Shown piece by piece: positions 32,401-37,027 of a stretch of DNA of 37,027 nt. Position numbers and translations under genes: made by a program. The stretch is from DASQFD01 sp035633255 (GTDB lineage: Bacteria > Actinomycetota > Actinomycetes > Actinomycetales > Dermatophilaceae): the NCBI GenBank assembly GCA_035633255.1, contig DASQFD010000055.1, positions 1-37,027 of the forward strand, in the 5' to 3' direction. Each line of letters starts with the position of its first letter. The first letter of the stretch is position 1. A model generated the notes under the pieces. The model made no database searches. It was not told the DNA's origin and saw only the letters and a program-made list of their open reading frames with translations.

Positions 32401-33398
32401 CCCAGCGCGTCCACGACGGCGAGGTCCCAGCCGTCGAGCGGCAGCCCGATCCGCACCGGCGGCTCTCCGGTCAGCCGTGCGCCGCACGCGACGACGGTCG
32501 CCTCGGTGGGACCGTAGGTGTTCCACACCTCCCGCTCCGGCGTCGTCAGCCGGGCGCCGAGCTCGGGAGGGCACGCCTCGCCGCCGAGGATGAGCAGCCG
32601 GACCGCCCGGAGCGCCTCCGGTGGCCACAGCGCCACGAGCGTGGGCACGGTCGAGACCACCGTGACGTCGTTCGCCACCAGCCAGGGGCCCAGGTCCATC
32701 CCGCTGCGGACGAGCGAGCGCGGCGCCGGCACGAGGCAGGCGCCGTAGCGCCACGCGAGCCACATCTCCTCGCAGGAGGCGTCGAAGGCGACCGACAACC
32801 CCGCCATCACCCGGTCGCTCGGACCGAGGGGGGCGTCCGTCAGGAACAGGCGGGCCTCGGCGTCGACGAACGCCGCCGCCGAGCGGTGGGTGACCGCGAC
32901 GCCCTTCGGCCGGCCCGTCGAGCCGGACGTGAAGATGATCCAGGCGTCGTCGTCGGGGGAGGGGGCCTCCGCCTCCAGCGGCTCCGCGCCGGGGCGCCGT
33001 GGCTCGACGACGAGGTCGGCGCCCACGACCGCGTCGACCTCCGCCTCGGTGAAGACCAGCCGGGCCCGCTCGTCCGGGTCGTCGGCGTCGACGGGGACGT
33101 AGGCCGCGCCGGCGTGGAGGGTGCCGAGGATGGCCACGTAGAGGTCGGTGGTGCCGGACGGGATGCGCACCCCGACGCGGTCCCCGAGACCGACGCCGGC
33201 CGCGCGCAACGTGTCCGCCACCGCGTCGGCCGCGTCGGCCAGCTCGGCATAGGTCAGGACCTCCACGCCGTTGTCGAGCGCCAGCGCGTCGGGCAGCTCG
33301 TCCACGCTCTGGCGGAGCACGTCGACGAGGGTGCGCGGCGGCGCGGCGAGCGAGGAGCGCAGCAGCCGCGACTCCGGGTCGAGTCCAGCGGGGGTCAC
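29439..33398 (-). CDS. Pls/PosA-family membrane NRPS
   Basis: A 1319-residue single-module synthetase of the Pls/PosA type, whose founding member makes epsilon-poly-L-lysine. Domains in order: an adenylation domain (about 25-500) with A3 TSGSTGRPKG, A4 FDASCEEMW (Asp206 for the amino group), A5 YGPTEAT, and A10 Lys482 in GKIDRDALPW; a carrier domain with Ser536 in DFFDAGGGSLTAAQ; then a long C-terminal half with three blocks of left-handed beta-helix/acyltransferase-like tandem sequence (e.g. VDLHSVPPVTGLLRLDDG, VGARSTLLPGADVGARAEV, NHGCVVQTHLFHDRV) separated by about six hydrophobic segments. No condensation or thioesterase domain is present. The substrate is an amino acid, not predicted here. 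It is translationally coupled to the M1 peptidase; the PPTase that would activate Ser536 lies beyond. Confidence 0.93.
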   Translation of the reverse strand: MTPAGLDPESRLLRSSLAAPPRTLVDVLRQSVDELPDALALDNGVEVLTYAELADAADAVADTLRAAGVGLGDRVGVRIPSGTTDLYVAILGTLHAGAAYVPVDADDPDERARLVFTEAEVDAVVGADLVVEPRRPGAEPLEAEAPSPDDDAWIIFTSGSTGRPKGVAVTHRSAAAFVDAEARLFLTDAPLGPSDRVMAGLSVAFDASCEEMWLAWRYGACLVPAPRSLVRSGMDLGPWLVANDVTVVSTVPTLVALWPPEALRAVRLLILGGEACPPELGARLTTPEREVWNTYGPTEATVVACGARLTGEPPVRIGLPLDGWDLAVVDALGGPVPPGTTGELVIGGVGLARYLDPEKDVEKYAPMPTLGWERAYRSGDLVRDDGVGLVFAGRADDQVKLGGRRIELGEVDSALLALPGVTGAATAVRRTGSGNSLLVGYVATDETFDPPAAIAHLRATMPAALVPRLARVEDLPTRTSGKIDRDALPWPLPTVDAGAPVALEGTAGWVQQLWEDVLGAVVTSAKDDFFDAGGGSLTAAQLVSRLRARFPEVTVADVYSAPTVGALAALLDAMSAPTTQTNARVGRVPRATQASQVASALPLRAISGLRWLTWVSAGCNVASALGVTWAPTVSWWWVALGWALLVAAPGRMLLTVLCARAVLRGVRPGANPRGGRVHLQVWLAERIADELGGATLAGAPWMRYYARALGARVGRHVDLHSVPPVTGLLRLDDGCSVEMEVDLTGHWVDGDTLHLGGIHVGEDARVGARSTLLPGADVGARAEVAPGSAVFGTVPAGESWSGAPAHRVGHARGPWTDRRPENRPAWFAAYALSAVGVSLLPLLAVAAGVASGLPLLRYAGGPGEALLRALAWLPVGSLVGLVGLVVLAALVAGLTRLLGRGLRGGHHPIHGRVAWQAWTTVRLLDDARTWLFPLYSSSLTPGWLRLLGARVGPGVEASTVLLVPGLTSVGEGAFLADDTLLGNYELGGGWLRVDEVKIGKHAFVGNSGMTAPGRKVPRQGLVAVLSAAPRRTKAKRGTSWLGSPPRPLRRERAEVDTTRTTRPGRRLRAGRALVEACRVVAVWAHVALVVLVVAGIVTAVRAHPLLAAVLSGPLLLAAGAVAAAVTSLAKWALVGRLRPGEHPLWSSFVWRNELADTFVEVLAAPWFARAATGTPVLNLWLRSMGARIGRGVWCATYWLPEGDLVTLRDGATVNHGCVVQTHLFHDRVLSMDTVTLKEGATLGPNGVVLPAAVIGRHATVGPVSLVMRGEAVPDKTRWIGNPIGPWLDEDDAAAAAVPAPARVPAEAAVPAPAASGGRG

Positions 33399-33544
33399 GG
33401 GTCGATCCTCCCGCTCCGACGTGAACTCCGGGTGCAGCGACGTCCGGCGCGCCCCCCAGTCGATGTGCCGGCGGCCCCGTGCTCATCGAGAACCCGAGGA
33501 GGGGTCGGGAGACGGCCAAGGTGTCACGGCCCCAGCCCGTGGTG

Positions 33545-34495
33545 TCAGTCGTCCATCGCCTCGATCCCGAGCTCGGCGAGCTCGGCCGTGCGCTCGCGAA
33601 TCGCCCGAACCCTGTCCGGCGGAGGGGGCTCCCAGCCGACCACCTCCTCTATGACCCGGAGCGGCTGCGTGGTCCGGTAGGACCGCGTCGGGTTCCCGGG
33701 GAAGCGCTTGTCGGTGACGTTCGGGTCGTCCTCGATGGCGCCGAGGGACTCCACCCGGTAGACCCGTGGCGGCCCCTCCCCGTGGGCGAGCGAGGCGGCC
33801 AAGGGGGCTCCGTCGGCACTGGCCGTGAGGTAGATGTGGTTGGCGGTCCGGCGCGAGCCGTAGTTCGATCGCCGGCCCGGGGTGAGCCGGTCACCAGGGC
33901 GCAGGTCGGCCCGGGTCCCGTGGAAGAACGGCCCCGGGTCGTCGACGACCCGGGGCGTCGGTGGCGGATCCCTCAGGAGGCTGTCGAGCCGCCGCATGAG
34001 CACCGCGACCCGGCTGCGCCCTGCCGGCGCCCGCGGATAGCGGCTCAGCACATCGAGGACCACCGGCGTCGCGCGCTTGGCGGCAGCGGTGACCACGTAC
34101 TCCGCGACCACCGCGTCGTCGCCGCGCGCCAGCTCGGCGGCCCGGGCGGCGTGGGTCGCCGCTCCGAGGATGTGACGCACCTGTGTGGCCGTGGCCAGGG
34201 GATGGAGGTATGCCGCGGCGGCGGCGGCGCCCGCGGCATACGCCGCGTGCCGGGCCGGCTCGCTCCTGGCCTCGGTGGCGGCCCGGTTGGCGGCCGCCGC
34301 GGCAGTGCGTTGCAGGCGTGACCGGGGCGCCCCGTCGGCGAACACCCGGCCCGCCTCGAGGGCCGCCGCCGGACGGTGGTCACCGGGACTGGCCCTCTCG
34401 AAGAGGACGAGGGACGGCTCGGCGCACGCCACGGCATACCGGGCAACGGCCCGCAGCTCCTCCGGCGTCAGCGGGAAGTCAACCTCGGGGCCCAT
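33545..34495 (-). CDS. arr: Imm5-like domain fused to rifampin ADP-ribosyltransferase
   Basis: A 316-residue fusion. Residues ~10-175 are an all-helical domain like the putative immunity protein (Imm5) family: LTPEELRAVARYAVACAEPSLVLFERASPGDHRPAAALEAGRVFADG..., YLHPLATATQVRHILGAATHAARAAELA and TPVVLDVLSRYPRAPAGR. Residues 188-316 match Arr, which inactivates rifamycins using NAD: FFHGTRADLRPGDRLTPGRRSNYG, HIYLTAS, YRVESLGAIEDDPNVTDKRFPGNPTRSYRTTQPLRVIEEVVGWE. Arr is normally a free ~140-residue enzyme, so this architecture is odd. ATG 34495 has minus-strand CAAAAT seven bases upstream. It may confer rifamycin tolerance; the role of the N-terminal domain is unknown. Confidence 0.88.
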   Translation of the reverse strand: MGPEVDFPLTPEELRAVARYAVACAEPSLVLFERASPGDHRPAAALEAGRVFADGAPRSRLQRTAAAAANRAATEARSEPARHAAYAAGAAAAAAYLHPLATATQVRHILGAATHAARAAELARGDDAVVAEYVVTAAAKRATPVVLDVLSRYPRAPAGRSRVAVLMRRLDSLLRDPPPTPRVVDDPGPFFHGTRADLRPGDRLTPGRRSNYGSRRTANHIYLTASADGAPLAASLAHGEGPPRVYRVESLGAIEDDPNVTDKRFPGNPTRSYRTTQPLRVIEEVVGWEPPPPDRVRAIRERTAELAELGIEAMDD

Positions 34496-34502
34496 CCCAG
34501 GG

Positions 34503-34508
34503 ATTTTG
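34503..34508 (-). promoter_or_regulatory. -10 element of the Imm5-Arr gene
   Basis: Minus-strand CAAAAT ends seven bases before ATG 34495. On the other strand GATACT (about 34641-34646) may be the -10 for the MFS fragment. Confidence 0.4.
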
Positions 34509-34696
34509 GCACACAGCACCCTCCGGCACCGCCGGTGTGGCTGGCCGCCCTCGAGGTGGGTATTCGTCAGTGGAGACCGGTGAGGTGGACATCTCGGCCG
34601 GGTCGGCCGACGCACCGGACGGCGCGCGAGCCCAGCGCCGGTGATACTGCCCGGTGGGGTTCGCCGACCGTCCATCTCAACTCAGGGGGAGCCACC

Positions 34697-34972
34697 ATGC
34701 CTTCTCTGCCCGCGACCGAGGAGCGGTTCGACACCGCGCGAGCCGTCCACCTGGCGTCCGTCGCGGCACTGGGCGGTTTCATGTTCGGGTTCGACACCGC
34801 CGTCATCAACGGTGCGGTCACCGCGCTCCGCAAGGACTTCGCGATGGGGTCCGCGCTGACCGGCTTCTCGGTGGCCTCCGGGCTGCTCGGCGCCGCCCTG
34901 GGAGCCTGGGCGGCCGGACAGCTGGCCAACCGGATCGGCCGCGTCAAGGTGATGGTGGGCGCCGGACTGGGC
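34697..34972 (+). pseudogene. N-terminal stump of an MFS sugar porter
   Basis: ATG 34697, after a GGGGGAG ribosome binding site, starts a major-facilitator sugar-porter protein: TARAVHLASVAALGGFMFGFDTAVINGAVTALRKDFAMGSALTGFSVASGLLGAALGAWAAGQLANRIGRVKVMV is a normal first ~90 residues (helices 1 and 2 and the GR(V)K loop). Near 34960-34975 the homology ends and the frame runs on into Pro/Arg-rich, non-homologous sequence belonging to the antisense of another broken gene. The remaining ten or so helices are absent. It is a fragment, not a working transporter. Confidence 0.8.
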
Positions 34973-34975
34973 TCG

Positions 34976-35090
34976 CCGGCACGAGGACCCAGAACTCGCA
35001 CGGCCCAGCCGCCATCCGGTCGCGGACCGCCGCCGCGAGCTCCTCGCCCTGCAGTGTCCGGTTGGCGACGACCAGGTAGCGACGCACCAT
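34976..35090 (-). pseudogene. N-terminal stump of a conserved hypothetical gene
   Basis: Minus-strand ATG 35090, preceded by GAGGTGGGG, reads MVRRYLVVANRTLQGEELAA and on through AAGPCEFWVLVPAS, the start of a conserved actinobacterial protein family (R-x-Y-L-V-V-A-N-x-T-L..., function unknown to me). Homology stops at about 34976, where the MFS fragment from the other strand begins. Only about 38 codons remain, so the gene is broken. Confidence 0.65.
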
Positions 35091-35213
35091 CCCCACCTCG
35101 ATTGCGATCGGTTCGTGCCACAGCAGCCACCTGGAATCGTCGTGGCCGGAAGGCATCGGCGTCCGCTGGCCGCCTCCGGCGCACGATGACCGACGTGGGC
35201 CGTGAAGGTGATC

Positions 35214-36560
35214 TCAGCGGGTGGCGGCCACCGGGTCGCGGACCAGCGTGGAGACCCGCAGCCCCGCGTCGTCCTCGATGGTCGGGCTGAACCCCAGCCG
35301 CGCCACCACGAGGTCGGCCGACGGCACCACGACCACCTTCTGCCCGTCGTGGCCGCTCATCCAGTAGGCGTCCGCGGGCAGGACCGGGTCCACCAGCGTC
35401 CCGTCCGCCTCGCGGTTCACCCACCACCCCGCGGCATACCCCTTCTCCTCACCGCTGCCCGGCAGCACGGTCGTGGACCGCTTCATCCAGCCGACCGGCA
35501 GCAGCCGCTGCCCGCCCCACACGCCGTCCTGAAGCGCGAACTGGCCGACCGCCGCCCAGTCCCGCGGCGTGGCCCACAGGTACGAGCTGCACACGGGCGT
35601 GCCGGCCGCGTCCGGCTCCAGCACCGCGGACGTCAGGCCCAGCGGCGCGAACAGCTCGCGCCGCGGCAGGTCCGCCGTGACGCCCGCCCGCTGCGTGAGC
35701 ACGGAGCAGAGCACGTTGGTCGACCCGCTGGAGTACTGCTGCCAGGTGCCGACCGGGTGGGCCAGCGGCCGGCTCGCGACGTAGCCGGCCATGTCGTCCT
35801 CGAGGTAGAGCATCCGGGTGATCGGCGTGCCGAGCGCGTACGTCTCGTCCCACTCCAGCCCGCTGCGCATCCGCATGAGGTCCTCGACGGTGATCCGGGC
35901 CCGCTCGTCGGTCCACTCCGGCCGGAGCCGCGCGTCCGTGACCGCCACCTTGCCCTGCTGCACCAGCCGCCCGGTGAGCAGGTTGGCGACGCTCTTGGTC
36001 ATCGACCACCCGAGCTGTGGGGTCTCGGCGGTGAAGCCGGGGGCGTAGCGCTCGGCGAGGACGCGGCCGCCCTTGACGACGACGACACCGCGGGTGCCGA
36101 GCGCCGTGCGGTCCGCATCCGGCAGGTCGGCGCCGAACGCCCGGTCCAGCGCCGCGCTCACCTCCGGCGCGGGGGTGGGAGCCGCCGCAGCGGGAAACGG
36201 GTTCGTGGCCGACGTCACCGCGGTGGCGCTGCCGGGGGCTCCCGGCTCACCGCCGAGCGTGCACCCGAAACCCGCCGTGTATGCCGCCTGCTGCCGGGCC
36301 AGCACGCCGAGGACCGACGCGTGCAGCCGGTCCCCGTCCGGCGCCGAGGTGCGCAGGTAGGGGACCAGCGGGTTCGGCGGCAGGTCGGCCTGCGGGTCGT
36401 CCCGCCCTGCCACGAGCTGCACCGCGCAGGCGTTGTGCGCGGCATACCCGGTCCCGGTCAGCAGCAGCGGCCGCGCGTACCAGTAGCCGCCCACGAGGGC
36501 CACGGCCAGGAGGACGACGAGCCCGACGGCGATGCGGGGGAGCCAGCGGCGACGGCGCAT
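35214..36560 (-). CDS. Serine hydrolase, beta-lactamase/class C-like
   Basis: A 448-residue serine hydrolase of the beta-lactamase-related (class C/EstB/DD-peptidase) superfamily. An N-terminal basic stretch and one hydrophobic helix (AVGLVVLLAVALVGGYW) anchor or export it. The catalytic S-x-x-K is SMTK (Ser186, Lys189) in GWSMTKSVANLL; the Tyr motif is YSSGSTN; the usual K-T/S-G is replaced by H-D-G in SGHDGQKVVVVP, a common variant in esterase-like members. Residues ~100-135 are a disordered Ala/Pro/Thr linker. ATG 36560 has TAACGT six bases upstream. The substrate is unknown; it is divergent from the oxidoreductase gene. Confidence 0.9.
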   Translation of the reverse strand: MRRRRWLPRIAVGLVVLLAVALVGGYWYARPLLLTGTGYAAHNACAVQLVAGRDDPQADLPPNPLVPYLRTSAPDGDRLHASVLGVLARQQAAYTAGFGCTLGGEPGAPGSATAVTSATNPFPAAAAPTPAPEVSAALDRAFGADLPDADRTALGTRGVVVVKGGRVLAERYAPGFTAETPQLGWSMTKSVANLLTGRLVQQGKVAVTDARLRPEWTDERARITVEDLMRMRSGLEWDETYALGTPITRMLYLEDDMAGYVASRPLAHPVGTWQQYSSGSTNVLCSVLTQRAGVTADLPRRELFAPLGLTSAVLEPDAAGTPVCSSYLWATPRDWAAVGQFALQDGVWGGQRLLPVGWMKRSTTVLPGSGEEKGYAAGWWVNREADGTLVDPVLPADAYWMSGHDGQKVVVVPSADLVVARLGFSPTIEDDAGLRVSTLVRDPVAATR

Positions 36561-36566
36561 GGCCGG

Positions 36567-36572
36567 ACGTTA
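36567..36572 (-). promoter_or_regulatory. -10 element of the serine hydrolase gene
   Basis: Minus-strand TAACGT ends six bases before ATG 36560. Confidence 0.5.
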
Positions 36573-36615
36573 CCTCCCACGGAATGCCCCCGTCCGGAGC
36601 CTGGTTGGTCCGGCC

Positions 36616-37027
36616 ATGACGACCTGGGCGTTCCTCGGCAGCGGCAACATCGGCAGCACGGTCGCGCGGCTGGCCCTCGGGGCCGGGCACGACGTCGTGA
36701 TGAGCAACTCGCGCGGCCCCGCGACGCTGGCCGGCCTGGTGGCGGAGCTGGGCCCACGGGCTCGAGCGGCCATCGCGGCGGAGGCCGCGCGTGCCGGTGA
36801 CGTGATCGTGGTGACGATCCCGCTGCGCAGCTACCGCGACGTGCCGGTCGAACCGCTGCGTGGCACGGTCGTGATCGACACGATGAACTACTACCCCGAG
36901 CGGGACGGGCACGTCCCGGAGCTCGACGGGGAGTCGACCACCACGTCCGAGCTGCTCCAGGCGCACCTGCCGGACAGCCACGTCGTCAAGGCCTTCAACA
37001 ACATCTTCTTCCAGCACCTGGGAGCGT
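36616..37027 (+). CDS. NADP/F420 oxidoreductase-like protein (partial, cut by window)
   Basis: The first 137 codons of a Rossmann-fold protein of the F420-dependent NADP reductase/ProC-like coenzyme-binding family. The dinucleotide loop WAFLGSGNIGSTVARLALGAGHDVVMSNSRGP is at residues 4-35 (G-x-G-x-I-G), followed by ARAGDVIVVTIPLRSYRDVP, TVVIDTMNYYPERDG and VVKAFNNIFFQHL, typical of NAD(P)-binding members in this family. The gene continues beyond the window. The start is ATG 36616, with only 55 bases to the divergent hydrolase start. Confidence 0.85.
   Translation, partial: MTTWAFLGSGNIGSTVARLALGAGHDVVMSNSRGPATLAGLVAELGPRARAAIAAEAARAGDVIVVTIPLRSYRDVPVEPLRGTVVIDTMNYYPERDGHVPELDGESTTTSELLQAHLPDSHVVKAFNNIFFQHLGA

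Noticed and set aside
29256..33680. A 1474-codon open frame on the plus strand
   Set aside because: It lies antisense to the Pls/PosA synthetase and is Arg/Gly/Pro-rich without any motif; long shadow frames are expected in DNA of this composition.
1734..36450. The iterated octamer as a polar chromosome-segregation signal (KOPS-like)
   Set aside because: Its orientation is nearly balanced over 37 kb, whereas such signals are strongly strand-biased.

Overview
The window is very GC-rich, densely coding DNA with frequent GTG starts and almost no A/T-ending codons. Protein types such as the Pls/PosA-like synthetase, MmpL-type RND protein, mycothiol-linked maleylpyruvate isomerase remnant, F420-type oxidoreductase and LigB-type ligase point to an actinobacterium. 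The order Micrococcales, close to Intrasporangiaceae/Ornithinimicrobiaceae, is my best guess from protein flavour. No rRNA, CRISPR array, insertion sequence or complete prophage was seen.

Layout. 0-3 kb: tRNA-Leu(CAG), then a divergent pair of a MazG-like pyrophosphohydrolase and a nuclease-helicase (PD-(D/E)XK plus DUF2075), a plausible defence-type cargo beside a tRNA. 3-9 kb: UbiB/ABC1-type kinase, a divergent lipoprotein, a membrane spermidine-synthase-like protein, an alpha/beta hydrolase and a small membrane protein. 9-12 kb: acyltransferase-3, a broken maleylpyruvate isomerase gene, and an arsR-AHSA1 operon with twin operators. 12-16 kb: a sialidase-fold-like protein with a small disordered partner, a conserved hypothetical, a NYN-domain protein and a LON-substrate-binding-domain protein. 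16-19 kb: an MmpL exporter and a divergent MarR regulator whose start codon lies inside a palindrome, then a DUF1801 protein. 19-24.3 kb: ATP-dependent DNA ligase, fructosamine-kinase-like protein, APP1/DUF2183 protein, Fpg/Nei glycosylase, rhodanese and a DUF3806-like protein. 24.5-27.3 kb: accessory pocket with a P-loop ATPase, two different mazEF modules in tandem and a Phd/YefM antitoxin whose RelE toxin is reduced to its last 21 codons. 27.4-33.4 kb: phosphopantetheinyl transferase, M1 aminopeptidase and a 1319-residue Pls/PosA-family single-module NRPS, probably one functional cassette. 33.5-35.2 kb: an Imm5-like/Arr (rifampin ADP-ribosyltransferase) fusion and two gene stumps meeting at a deletion-like junction. 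35.2-37 kb: a secreted or anchored serine hydrolase and a truncated-by-window NADP/F420 oxidoreductase.

Two signals run through the whole window. First, about twenty genes have a TANNNT-like -10 hexamer ending 5-7 bases before the start codon, so leaderless transcription seems to be the rule; I used this to choose starts. Second, the octamer CGGCATAC/GTATGCCG occurs roughly 40 times in both orientations, about ten times more than base composition predicts, mostly as Ala-Tyr or Tyr-Ala codon pairs. This resembles a highly iterated genomic motif.

The most promising items for follow-up are the iterated octamer, the Imm5-Arr fusion, the MazG/nuclease-helicase pair, the PPTase-M1-Pls cassette, and the decayed toxin-antitoxin pocket.
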